NCBI GenBank assembly: GCA_903918025.1 | Contig: CAIXCS010000038.1 | Span: 1-32,252, forward strand | Reading direction: 5' to 3' | DNA from: an uncultured Actinomycetes bacterium | GTDB taxonomy: Bacteria; Actinomycetota; Acidimicrobiia; Acidimicrobiales; RAAP-2 | Length of the DNA: 32,252 nt | In this document: positions 8,936 through 17,716 of the stretch, piece after piece | How the letters are laid out: the number at the start of each line of letters is the position of its first letter | Numbering within the stretch: the stretch's first letter is position 1 | Notes under the pieces: generated by a model | What the model saw: the letters and a program-made list of their open reading frames with translations, nothing else | Databases searched by the model: none | What the model was told of the DNA's origin: nothing | Translations under genes and position numbers: made by a program

Positions 8936-9598
8936 CTAGGAAACCAAGCTCGCAGTGTGGGCAGCTTCGCGCTCGTCGAGGAAACCCCACCAAGCTGATG
9001 CCGAAAGTTCAGCTCCAGCCATAGCCAACTCAAGGTCGTCATCGCTCAAGAGCGAAAGGGCTTCAATGGTCCACTCTGCGTGGGAGGACTCAAGTTCGAC
9101 GTGGGCGTCCCAAAATGCCGTGTCGTCCGAGTTGAGGCCATACCAAGCACGAAGGCCCTGGCCCTTGGTGTCGGCAATGGCGGAACCTTGGACTTCGTAG
9201 GCACCAAGGACGCCGAGGGCGAATGCAGGGCTCACATCGGCTGCGTGGGCATAGGTCGCGACAAGCGCAGCCATTGCTGGCTCTGGTGTCGTGGCTGGTG
9301 CATTGAGGGCCGAGGCAAAGCGATCGAAGAGTTCCACGTGGGCAACTGGGTTGCCGAGTTCGTCGGCGAGGTTCTGCGCAACGAGGTTCTGCGCGCTGCC
9401 CGCAGGAAGCTGCTCGACCAGCGAGGACAAGGTGAGGGGAAGTTGCGCCTCGATCGAGCGGTACTGACCGGCATAGGCAACCAGCTCGTCACGGCCCAAC
9501 TCGCCTGCACTCCAGCGTTGGTAGAAGGGGTGTTCGAGAAGTCGGCGCTCGGAGAGCACAGCGTTGAGACGGGCAGTGATGGTGTCAGTGGTAGCCAT
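8936..9598 (-). CDS. Heme-oxygenase-fold (TenA/PqqC superfamily) protein, CADD-like; candidate p-aminobenzoate synthase
   Basis: LLEHPFYQRWSAGELGRDELVAYAGQY; ADELGNPVAHVELF; AYEVQGSAIADTKGQGL; HVELESSH. ORF extends to 9607; ATG at 9598 is an alternative start. Confidence 0.85.
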   Translation of the reverse strand: MATTDTITARLNAVLSERRLLEHPFYQRWSAGELGRDELVAYAGQYRSIEAQLPLTLSSLVEQLPAGSAQNLVAQNLADELGNPVAHVELFDRFASALNAPATTPEPAMAALVATYAHAADVSPAFALGVLGAYEVQGSAIADTKGQGLRAWYGLNSDDTAFWDAHVELESSHAEWTIEALSLLSDDDLELAMAGAELSASAWWGFLDEREAAHTASLVS

Positions 9599-9656
9599 GG
9601 CAATCACCCTACAGAATCCTTCGGCAAGTCGTGCGGAACTTGGTGGCTGAGGGTCG

Positions 9657-10466
9657 TCAGACCATCAACTCCCCGCCGTTGGTGTCAATTGCTTGACCAG
9701 TAACTGCAGAAGAGAGACTCGATGCAAGGAACACAATTGCACCGGCTACGTCGCGGTCAGAAGGAATGCGGCCAAGCGGTACTGGCACCGCCAATTCGGC
9801 AAGTACTTTGTCCTCGGTAATGCCTCGAGCCTGGGCCGTCATTTGAAGGTACATATCGACTGATGGTCCAGCCATCCAACCTGGAACGACAGCATTGACA
9901 CGAATCTGCTTCGGTCCAAGTTCACCCGCGAGGACTTTCGTCGCCGTCAACAGTCCACCCTTGGAGGTTGCGTAGCCACCTTGGAGGATTGGCGGCTTGC
10001 GAGCAGCCATTGACGCCACGTTGATGATCGATCCACCGCCAGCGGCGGTCAGGTACGGAACAACGGCCTTACACATCTTGAGGGTGCCGAAGACATTCGT
10101 GGCGGTGATCTTCTCCCACTGGTCGATGTCGACATTGTCGAATGACTGGAAGACATCGAAGCGAAACGCGTTATTGACGAGGACATCGACTCGACCGAAC
10201 GAGGATGACGCGGTCGCAGCAAGAGCATCGCACTGCTCTTGGCTCGTGATGTCGGTGGCGCAGGTTGCGACCTGTCCACCCATGGCCGCAACCTCTTCTG
10301 CAACGGCGTCGAGGCTCTTCTGCTTCCTCGCGCCGAGCACCAAGGTTGCTCCGTGACTCGCCAGTGCGAGCGCCGCTTGGCGACCCAGTCCAGGTCCGAT
10401 ACCTGAAACGATGGCAACTTTGCCTTCGAGCAAGCTTGAAACTCGGGTTGTCGGTGCATCAGTCAT
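9657..10466 (-). CDS. SDR-family oxidoreductase
   Basis: KVAIVSGIGPGLGRQAALALASHGA, VNNAF, GYATSKGGL (YxxxK), C-terminal GQAIDTNGGELMV. Confidence 0.93.
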   Translation of the reverse strand: MTDAPTTRVSSLLEGKVAIVSGIGPGLGRQAALALASHGATLVLGARKQKSLDAVAEEVAAMGGQVATCATDITSQEQCDALAATASSSFGRVDVLVNNAFRFDVFQSFDNVDIDQWEKITATNVFGTLKMCKAVVPYLTAAGGGSIINVASMAARKPPILQGGYATSKGGLLTATKVLAGELGPKQIRVNAVVPGWMAGPSVDMYLQMTAQARGITEDKVLAELAVPVPLGRIPSDRDVAGAIVFLASSLSSAVTGQAIDTNGGELMV

Positions 10467-10532
10467 GGTTCCCCCTCAGGTCCGATCGGAACTGTAGCCA
10501 GAATTGGACGGAGGTCTCGATAGCCTCATGCA

Positions 10533-11621
10533 ATGGCCTTAGAGAATCTTCGCTACGGAATCATTGGCACCGGAATGATGGGACTCGAGCACCAACGAAA
10601 CTTGGCTGCCCTGAACGGTGCGACGGTGACTGCTTTGGCGGATCCACACCAACCGTCGCTTGATCGTGCGGTAGCGGAAGTTGGCGGAAGTGAGGCCGTG
10701 ACGTTCCTCGACTACCGAGACCTGCTCTCCTCGGGTCTTGTTGACGCCGTGGTCATCGCGTCACCAAATATGACCCATATCGAGGTGGCAGCGGACGCCA
10801 TTCGGTCCGGACTCCACGTCATGATTGAGAAGCCACTTGCGACGACCGTTGCGGACTGCTTGGCGCTCATGGAACTTCCCCAACGGGAGAACCAAGTCGT
10901 CGCGGTTGGTCTTGAGTACCGCTACATGCCACCTGTCGCTGCGCTCATTGACGTGGTGCGCTCGGGCCAACTTGGTGACTCAAAGATGGTGTCGATTACT
11001 GAGCACCGCTTTCCGTTTCTCGTCAAGGTCAACGACTGGAATCGGTTCAATGAGAACACCGGTGGAACGCTTGTCGAAAAGTGTTGCCACTTTTTTGATC
11101 TGATGGCGGTGTTGACCGAGTCAGAACCCGTCTCCGTCATGGCGTCGGGAGCAATGGACGTGAACCACTTGGACGAGCGCTACGACGGGCGGACTCCAGA
11201 CATCTTGGACAATGCCTTTGTCATTGTTGAGTTCGCGAATGGAATGCGAGCTTCGCTCGATCTCTGTATGTTCGCCGAAGGTTCCGTTGATCAAGAGGCG
11301 ATCTCCGTGGTGGGATCGACCGGTAAAGCCGAGGCATTTCTCCCGAGCTCGAAACTTCGGATCGGCACTCGGACAGGTTGGCATCAAGGCGTCACTGAAC
11401 ACGTCGTTGAGGATCCAAGCATTGGTCACGAAGGATTCCATCATGGTGCGAGTTATGTCGAGCATGTCCATTTTGCCGAGGCAATTCGGACTGGAAAGAA
11501 GCCGTCCATTTGTCTTGCCGACGGCCTTCGCTCGGTCGCAGTTGGTGTTGCAGCCCATCGGTCAATCGATGAAGGTCGGGTGGTTCAGATGGCTGAAATT
11601 CTTGGCGGGAGCCTCAGCTGA
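10533..11621 (+). CDS. Gfo/Idh/MocA-family oxidoreductase
   Basis: YGIIGTGMMGLEHQRNLAAL, VIASPNMTHIEVAADAIRSGLHVMIEKPLATT (EKP motif), GGTLVEKCCHFFDLM. Confidence 0.93.
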   Translation: MALENLRYGIIGTGMMGLEHQRNLAALNGATVTALADPHQPSLDRAVAEVGGSEAVTFLDYRDLLSSGLVDAVVIASPNMTHIEVAADAIRSGLHVMIEKPLATTVADCLALMELPQRENQVVAVGLEYRYMPPVAALIDVVRSGQLGDSKMVSITEHRFPFLVKVNDWNRFNENTGGTLVEKCCHFFDLMAVLTESEPVSVMASGAMDVNHLDERYDGRTPDILDNAFVIVEFANGMRASLDLCMFAEGSVDQEAISVVGSTGKAEAFLPSSKLRIGTRTGWHQGVTEHVVEDPSIGHEGFHHGASYVEHVHFAEAIRTGKKPSICLADGLRSVAVGVAAHRSIDEGRVVQMAEILGGSLS

Positions 11622-12678
11622 GCGAAAGCTTTGCGTGGGTAAAGCGCGGCAAGACGAGTTGGCCAAAGTGTCGAGCCTCTTCCTTGTGGGGGTAGCCCGA
11701 GAGGATGAAGGCCGAGATGCCGAGGTCGAGGTAACTCCGGAGTTTGGCCTCGACCTGATCGGGATCGCCAACGATTGCTGCTCCGCATCCTGACCGGGCT
11801 CGACCGATTCCCGTCCACAGGTTCGGTTCAATGAATCCGTTGTTGTCTGCAGATTGACGAAGTTCCCCTTGACGAGCCACGCCTGCCGAGGTGGCATCGA
11901 GCGACTTTGACCGGATGGCATTGCCGGTTTCGTCATCGAGATCAGCGACGAGGGAGAAGGCCGCGGCTCGTGCTTCTTCTTCAGTTGGTCGGACGACCAC
12001 GTGGACGCGATACCCAAACTTGAGCGTTCGACCAAAGCCCGCAGCTCGTTCGGTGAGATCACGGACAATCTCCTTGACTCCTTCTTCGGTGTCTGGCCAC
12101 ATGAGATAGACGTCTGCATGTTCTGCGGCCACCTGCCTCGCAGCAGGGGAGAGTCCGCCAAAGTAGAGCGGTGGCCTGCGAGCGACCGTGGTCGAAATCC
12201 TTGGTGCGTGAAGATCGATCCCCTCAATCTGCAGAAGGTGTCCCTGAAGTCCAGCCTTGAGCGCCTCCATGGTTCTCGCGGTGCGCTCATAACGAAGGTC
12301 ACCGGATTCGGTCCGGCCGGGGAGGTCACTCGAAATGATGTTGATCCGGAGTCGACCATTGCTCAATTGATCAATTGTTGAGAGTTGGCGAACTAACTGT
12401 GGCGTCCAGAGTTCACCGCATCTGATGGCGAGCAGGAGATCAATTCCGGGGACATCTCGAGCGACGGCGGCAGCAAACGCAGTCGAATCGATACCGAGCG
12501 CATAGCCACTCGGCAACAAGACGGCGTCGAAGCCTTGCGCGGCTGCTTCCGCCACAATCCCTGCGCAGTGGTCGTAACTCGAGAGCAATTGGGCACTTGG
12601 TTGGCCGAGATTAGAGGTGTCGTCATCGCAGAGCGCAGCGAACCACGAGAACTCAGGCACGGCAGGATTTTGGAGCAT
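11614..12678 (-). CDS. LLM-class flavin-dependent oxidoreductase
   Basis: Luciferase-like: GFDAVLLPSGYALGIDS, LLAIRCGELWTPQLVRQLSTIDQLSNGRLRINIISSD, LYFGGLSPAARQVAAEHADVYLMWPDT; ATG 12678 has a purine-rich upstream stretch (ORF extends to 12702). Confidence 0.88.
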   Translation of the reverse strand: MLQNPAVPEFSWFAALCDDDTSNLGQPSAQLLSSYDHCAGIVAEAAAQGFDAVLLPSGYALGIDSTAFAAAVARDVPGIDLLLAIRCGELWTPQLVRQLSTIDQLSNGRLRINIISSDLPGRTESGDLRYERTARTMEALKAGLQGHLLQIEGIDLHAPRISTTVARRPPLYFGGLSPAARQVAAEHADVYLMWPDTEEGVKEIVRDLTERAAGFGRTLKFGYRVHVVVRPTEEEARAAAFSLVADLDDETGNAIRSKSLDATSAGVARQGELRQSADNNGFIEPNLWTGIGRARSGCGAAIVGDPDQVEAKLRSYLDLGISAFILSGYPHKEEARHFGQLVLPRFTHAKLSLS

Positions 12679-12789
12679 CGTCACCCTTCCACTGAAACAC
12701 ATTTTGGTTCACCGACGGCTCAATCGCACTTGCTCGTCGTCTTGATGCGCGCTTCACTACGCTGCCATCGAGAGACGAAGGAGCGATCA

Positions 12790-13707
12790 ATGGACGAAGC
12801 GAACCGCGTGGATGGACTCGATGAACAGCGCCATCAACCAGGAGCTGAGGCTCTCTGGAATGAATCGGTCTATCTCGATCTCGTTGATGCTTCAGGATCG
12901 ATTGGCGGATACGTCCGACTCGGCTTGTATCCGAATGAAGGGGTGATCTGGTGGACCGCAGCCGTGACCTGGCCCGATCGAGGACCGGTGATTGCCGCCC
13001 GCTACGACCTTCCAGTGCCAGCAACGTCGTTCAACATTGACCATGCAGGCGAGCAGGTCCGCTATGACGTGGAAACGTCACTTGAGGTCGTTCGAGTAAC
13101 CGCCTCAACCGCAGCGAAGTCCTATGACGATGCCGCATCGACCTACGACCTGACTGCAGGAACACCCGTACCACTCGAACTCGACCTCACCTGGTCGACC
13201 AATGGCGTGCCTTATCACTACGGCGTGACGACCCGCTATGAGATTCCCTGCACCGTTGCCGGAACCATCACCGTTAATGGTGAGGTCTTCAACGTTGCCG
13301 GCCCTGGGCAGCGAGACCACTCTTGGGGCGTTCGAGACTGGTGGGCGTTTGGTTGGTGCTGGGCAGCGTTGCACTTCGACGATGGTCAACTGGTCCACTT
13401 GGCTGACATTCGCCTTGATGGGGTTCCACCGCTCGGCTATGTCCAACGAGATGGGGATGTTGCGTCGCTGACGGAACTCGTGACGAGCGAGACCGTTGAT
13501 GGCGAGGGATTGGCAAGCAGTTCACAGGTGCATGTTGGGCCGGGGCCGATCGACATCAAGGTCACCCCTACTGGCTTCGGCCCACTTCTCCTCGTTGCCG
13601 AGGATGGTCGGATGAGTCGATTCCCTCGGGCAATGGTCGAAGCCGAACGTTCCGATGGCGTTCGTGGTCGAGGCTGGATGGAGTGGAACCAACCCCAACT
13701 TGGGTGA
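12790..13707 (+). CDS. Hypothetical protein, possibly DUF7064/hydroxyneurosporene-synthase-like beta-sandwich family
   Basis: GPGQRDHSWGVRDWWAFGWCWAALHFDDGQLVHLADIRL motif; AAGGAG upstream of ATG 12790. Confidence 0.65.
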   Translation: MDEANRVDGLDEQRHQPGAEALWNESVYLDLVDASGSIGGYVRLGLYPNEGVIWWTAAVTWPDRGPVIAARYDLPVPATSFNIDHAGEQVRYDVETSLEVVRVTASTAAKSYDDAASTYDLTAGTPVPLELDLTWSTNGVPYHYGVTTRYEIPCTVAGTITVNGEVFNVAGPGQRDHSWGVRDWWAFGWCWAALHFDDGQLVHLADIRLDGVPPLGYVQRDGDVASLTELVTSETVDGEGLASSSQVHVGPGPIDIKVTPTGFGPLLLVAEDGRMSRFPRAMVEAERSDGVRGRGWMEWNQPQLG

Positions 13708-13714
13708 GAACGCA

Positions 13715-13746
13715 CCAGCGCCCCGCTCAACTGAGCGGGGCGCTGG
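13715..13746. terminator. Bidirectional intrinsic-terminator-like hairpin between convergent genes
   Basis: CCAGCGCCCCGCTC-AACT-GAGCGGGGCGCTGG, perfect 14 bp arms; no long U tract. Confidence 0.75.
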
Positions 13747-13774
13747 CTAGAACTTCCACAATGGCGCGGCTTGG

Positions 13775-14386
13775 TTAGACGAGCTTCGTGCCCTTTGCCG
13801 CTTCGAAACGACGAGCAACGTCGCCCCAGTTCACAATGTTCCACAGTGCCGTGACGTAGTCGGCCTTCACGTTCTTGTACTGCAAGTACCAAGCGTGTTC
13901 CCAGGCGTCGATAACGAACAGCGGGATGGAACCATTGGTGAGGTTGCTCTGGTGGTCATAGATCTGCTCGATGAGAAGTCGACCCGAGAGTGGCTCGAAG
14001 GCCAATGCTCCCCATCCAGAACCCTGGACGGTGGTTGAGGCTTGGGTCATGTGAGCCTGGAATGCCTCAAAGGAGCCGAAGGACTCATCAATGGCGGAAG
14101 CGAGTTCCCCAGTTGGGCGGTCTCCACCTTCAGGTGAAAGGTTGGTCCAGAAGATCGAGTGCAGGACATGGCCCGAGACATTGAAGGCAAGCGTCTTCTC
14201 GAGACCAACGATTGAGGCGTAGTCGCCCTTTGCCCGAGCCTCTTCAAGCTTCTCAAGTGTCGTGTTTGCTCCGGCAACATACGCAGCGTGGTGCTTGCCA
14301 TGGTGGAGTTCCACAATCTGACCCGAGTAGTGAGGTTCGAGAGCAGCAGGGTCATAGGGCAAGTCGGGCAGGTTGTAAACGGCCAT
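13775..14386 (-). CDS. Superoxide dismutase (Fe/Mn family)
   Basis: [64 protein letters not shown]. Confidence 0.96.
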   Translation of the reverse strand: MAVYNLPDLPYDPAALEPHYSGQIVELHHGKHHAAYVAGANTTLEKLEEARAKGDYASIVGLEKTLAFNVSGHVLHSIFWTNLSPEGGDRPTGELASAIDESFGSFEAFQAHMTQASTTVQGSGWGALAFEPLSGRLLIEQIYDHQSNLTNGSIPLFVIDAWEHAWYLQYKNVKADYVTALWNIVNWGDVARRFEAAKGTKLV

Positions 14387-14530
14387 TGGGGCTCCTTGGT
14401 GAGACGAATGATTCGTTCTCAACCTAGTTGGAGAGTTGTTCTCTGGTGACAACCTCATCAGTTTCCCTGCAACTTTTCATCGTTCATGGGAGACTCCAAC
14501 TGCACAACGATCGACGAGGAGATCTCGACA

Positions 14531-15553
14531 ATGACTTCAGATTTCCAGCCCGTTGCGCCGCCCTTGACCCACGTCCCTCCGCCGTCCTCGAGTCGAGGCG
14601 GAACGGTGGCGCGTCGCATCTTTGCGACGCTGCTTCTCGGCATTGCGAGTTTGCTGCTTCTCAGTGCAGGAGCCATGCAAGCGATGAATGCCATTGCGGG
14701 CAACCCTGGTACCGCTATCGATACCGTTCTCGCCGTCGCGCAATCACCAACGGGATCTCACGCGTTGGCTTCGAAATTGGTCGATCAATTGGGCAAGGAT
14801 GCGGGAGACGCAGAGCGCCCGGCATTCCTTGCCCATCGTGACGCGCTCATCACTGCGGTTCAGGGGGTCATCGAGGATCCCGTAACCAAGGTCCTCGTGA
14901 AGGCAGATCTCCTCATTGCGTATAACGCGGTGAACACGGGTCAAAAGACCATCATTGATCTTCGTCCTGTCGTCTTTCGGTTCACTCGAGCCATGCATAA
15001 CGTCGATGCCCGAATTCCGGCAATGCCAAAAGACTTGAAACATCCAACCGTGAAGATCGATAACCACAACACCGCGATCAAGTTCGCCGATCAGTTGACG
15101 TTGACTGCATGGGGGCTCACGCTCTTCGGCATGGTTCTTGCTTCGGTCATTGCATGGTTCATGGTGAAGAACAGGATCAGAAAGGTCGTTGCGATCGGTC
15201 TCGCCGTTGGGATTCCATCGTTGTTGCTCCTTGGGGCTGGCGTTTCGGCATCGTCGATTCCAAACAAGATCACCTTTAACGACGCAAACGTCAAGATCTT
15301 CGCCACGCAACTTGCCCATCGAATTGGAAGTGCGATCACGATGACCGCACTTGTGTTTCTCGGCGTCACCTTGGTTTTGATTGGACTCTTTCTGTTCCTC
15401 AATCAGCGTGGTCGAGGTCGAAGCGGCATTGCCCCAGATGATGCCAATGTGCTGTTACCAACCGCGCCAGAGCCTCCTCAAGCACCACAGCCTCCAGCGT
15501 CATCTGGAATGCTCGATGAAACTCCTCAAGAGTCACCACCAACGAACGCCTGA
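14531..15553 (+). CDS. Hypothetical multi-TM membrane protein
   Basis: Hydrophobic segments (FATLLLGIASLLLLSAGAMQAM; LTAWGLTLFGMVLASVIAWFMV; VVAIGLAVGIPSLLLLGAGV; ITMTALVFLGVTLVLIGLFLFL); GAGGAG upstream of ATG 14531 (ORF extends to 14486). Confidence 0.75.
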   Translation: MTSDFQPVAPPLTHVPPPSSSRGGTVARRIFATLLLGIASLLLLSAGAMQAMNAIAGNPGTAIDTVLAVAQSPTGSHALASKLVDQLGKDAGDAERPAFLAHRDALITAVQGVIEDPVTKVLVKADLLIAYNAVNTGQKTIIDLRPVVFRFTRAMHNVDARIPAMPKDLKHPTVKIDNHNTAIKFADQLTLTAWGLTLFGMVLASVIAWFMVKNRIRKVVAIGLAVGIPSLLLLGAGVSASSIPNKITFNDANVKIFATQLAHRIGSAITMTALVFLGVTLVLIGLFLFLNQRGRGRSGIAPDDANVLLPTAPEPPQAPQPPASSGMLDETPQESPPTNA

Positions 15554-15607
15554 CGTTCGAACTGAATTCGTCAGAAGGTGAGCGGAGAGAGGACGGAGGA
15601 CGGAACG

Positions 15608-15666
15608 TTGACTGCGATGTCCGAATTCCGCTAGCGGGAAGTTTGTAGATCGGCCAAACTCCCCTT
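15608..15666 (+). promoter_or_regulatory. Putative promoter and inverted repeat upstream of the ada-alkA fusion
   Basis: TTGACT (15608-15613), 18 bp, TAGCGG (15632-15637); AGTTTG-N9-CAAACT inverted repeat at 15640-15660. Confidence 0.4.
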
Positions 15667-17133
15667 ATGGAACCCGACCAGCAGACGTGTGAACGAGCGC
15701 TGCTCGCGCGAGATGCGCGTTTTGACGGTTGGTTCTTCACTGGAGTCCACTCAACAAGGATCTACTGTCGACCAAGTTGCCCTGCCCGCACGCCCTCACT
15801 TCTCGGTGTCACCTTCTACGCGTCGGCAGCAACAGCTCAAGCCGGTGGCTTTCGAGCCTGTAAGCGATGCCTTCCGGATTCCGTTCCAGGTTCTCCGGAG
15901 TGGTCACCTCGATCCGATGTCGTGGCCAGAGCGGTTCGACTCATTCATGACGGCGTCGTTGAGCGTGAAGGGGTGAATGGACTCGCACGGCGACTCCACT
16001 ACTCCTCGCGGCACCTCCATCGGCTCCTTCAACATGAACTCGGCGTCGGTCCACTGGAGTTGGCTCGTGCCGAGCGTGCTCGCGTCGCCAGGGTCTTGCT
16101 TGAGACAACCGATCTTCCGATGAGCGATGTCGCCTTCGGATCTGGTTTTGGCTCGCTCCGTCAATTCAACGACACAATCCGGGAGGTGTTCGCGGTAACA
16201 CCAAGCGACCTCCGGAAGCGAAGACGACCACCCATTGCTCAACAAGGATCGATCTCACTCCGGCTTGCCTATCGTCCGCCACTGAATGTTCCTTCACTCT
16301 TTGGTCACCTCATAGCAACCGGAGTTCCTGGTGTTGAACGATGGGACGGAACGACCTTTCATCGAGTCGTCGTGCTGCACCACGGGAGAGCGATCATTGG
16401 GCTCACTCCAGATGACGGCTTCATTCGCCTCGATGCACAGCTCGATGATCTTCGAGATCTCATGAGCTTGGTCACGCGGTGCCGACAGCTGCTTGATCTC
16501 GATGCCGATCCAACACAGATCGGACAAGACCTTGCCCGAGATGAACTGCTTCGTCCCCTTCTTGAAGCTGCCCCAGGGCGGCGCCTTCCAGGAGCGATGA
16601 ACGGGGAAGAAATGGTGTTGCGAGCCGTGCTTGGTCAACAGGTCTCTACGAAGTCTGCGGCGACGATTGCCGGGAGGCTCGCTGCGGCTCTGGGGGTGCC
16701 AACAGGGAGAACTGATCTTCCGACGGCGTTTCCAACTGCTGAAGCGATTGCCGCGGCTCCAGACGCTCTGTTAGCGATGCCAGTAACTCGAAGGAACACG
16801 CTGCGTGCGGTCGCAACATTGCTCGCTTCCGGCGAAATGGATGTCTCTCCGGGAGCCGATCGAGCCGAGGTGCGTCGAGTGCTTGGGCAAGTTCGAGGAA
16901 TTGGACCGTGGACGGTTGGCGTGGTGGCGATGCGAGGACTCGCCGATCCTGATGAACCGCTCCTCAGTGATCTCGGCGTGGTCAATGCAGCGAAACACCT
17001 CGGTCTCATGAACGCGAGAGCACTAGCGACACGGAGCGAGGCGTGGCGACCATGGCGGAGCTACGCAGTGCAGTACCTCTGGGCGACATCTGATCACCCA
17101 GTGAATTCCCTCCCGAAAGGAAGTACTCCATGA
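15667..17133 (+). CDS. Ada N-terminal/AraC-HTH/AlkA fusion: DNA-3-methyladenine glycosylase and regulator
   Basis: RIYCRPSCPARTP...ACKRCLPD (Ada Zn-Cys domain), AraC-type HTH (LARRLHYSSRHLHRLLQHELGV), HhH-GPD (VLGQQVSTKSAATIAGRLA; VRGIGPWTVGVVAMRGLADPDEPLLSDLGV). Confidence 0.93.
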   Translation: MEPDQQTCERALLARDARFDGWFFTGVHSTRIYCRPSCPARTPSLLGVTFYASAATAQAGGFRACKRCLPDSVPGSPEWSPRSDVVARAVRLIHDGVVEREGVNGLARRLHYSSRHLHRLLQHELGVGPLELARAERARVARVLLETTDLPMSDVAFGSGFGSLRQFNDTIREVFAVTPSDLRKRRRPPIAQQGSISLRLAYRPPLNVPSLFGHLIATGVPGVERWDGTTFHRVVVLHHGRAIIGLTPDDGFIRLDAQLDDLRDLMSLVTRCRQLLDLDADPTQIGQDLARDELLRPLLEAAPGRRLPGAMNGEEMVLRAVLGQQVSTKSAATIAGRLAAALGVPTGRTDLPTAFPTAEAIAAAPDALLAMPVTRRNTLRAVATLLASGEMDVSPGADRAEVRRVLGQVRGIGPWTVGVVAMRGLADPDEPLLSDLGVVNAAKHLGLMNARALATRSEAWRPWRSYAVQYLWATSDHPVNSLPKGSTP

Positions 17134-17618
17134 GAACGTGGACCGAAATATCGAGCCCAATTGGACCGCTCAAGTGCGTCGTTGACCATGGACTCCTCAT
17201 TCGAGTTGCCATGAAGGATCAAGCGCATCTCCCTGCGCCGTCGACCTTCGGAGATCCTGGGGAACTTGCTCCGGTGATTGAGCAGCAGCTTGGTGAGTAC
17301 TTTGCTGGAGGCCGACGTGTCTTTGATCTTCCGCTCGCCCCTTCGGGAACGGTCTTCCAGCGTGAGGTGTGGTCGGCACTGGAAGAAATTCCCTACGGCA
17401 CGACGACGACCTATGGAGTACTCGCCGCGAAGATTGGGCGACCACGAGCGGTGAGGGCCGTTGGCCTTGCCGTCGGAAGAAATCCACTTTCGGTCATTGT
17501 CCCTTGCCACCGAGTCCTCGGAGCAAGTGGTTCACTCACGGGCTATGCCGGTGGCCTGGATCGAAAGCGCTGGCTCCTCAACCTTGAACAACCAGAAGTT
17601 GATTGGGCAACACGCTGA
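17130..17618 (+). CDS. ogt: Methylated-DNA--protein-cysteine S-methyltransferase
   Basis: GTVFQREVWSALEEIPYGTTTTYG, RAVGLAVGRNPLSVIVPCHRVLGASGSLTGYAGGLDRKRWLL; ATGA overlap with upstream gene. Confidence 0.96.
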   Translation: MRTWTEISSPIGPLKCVVDHGLLIRVAMKDQAHLPAPSTFGDPGELAPVIEQQLGEYFAGGRRVFDLPLAPSGTVFQREVWSALEEIPYGTTTTYGVLAAKIGRPRAVRAVGLAVGRNPLSVIVPCHRVLGASGSLTGYAGGLDRKRWLLNLEQPEVDWATR

Positions 17619-17716
17619 GGAAGGCACGCTCATCAGGCCGTCGAGGTGAGCACGTCGTTCGTTATGCCGCCACATGGTAGAGGGCTCTAACGTAAGAGTC
17701 TGCTAACGTAGGGGTC

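Noticed and set aside
11562-12359. Minus-strand ORF (265 aa) overlapping the LLM oxidoreductase in another frame
   Set aside because: Ser/Pro/Arg-rich out-of-frame translation of a clear luciferase-like gene.
14387-14457. Short palindromes (GAATGATTC, GAGAGTTGTTCTC) upstream of superoxide dismutase as a Fur-type site
   Set aside because: They resemble only part of the fur-gene box and short palindromes of this size are expected by chance; needs comparative data.
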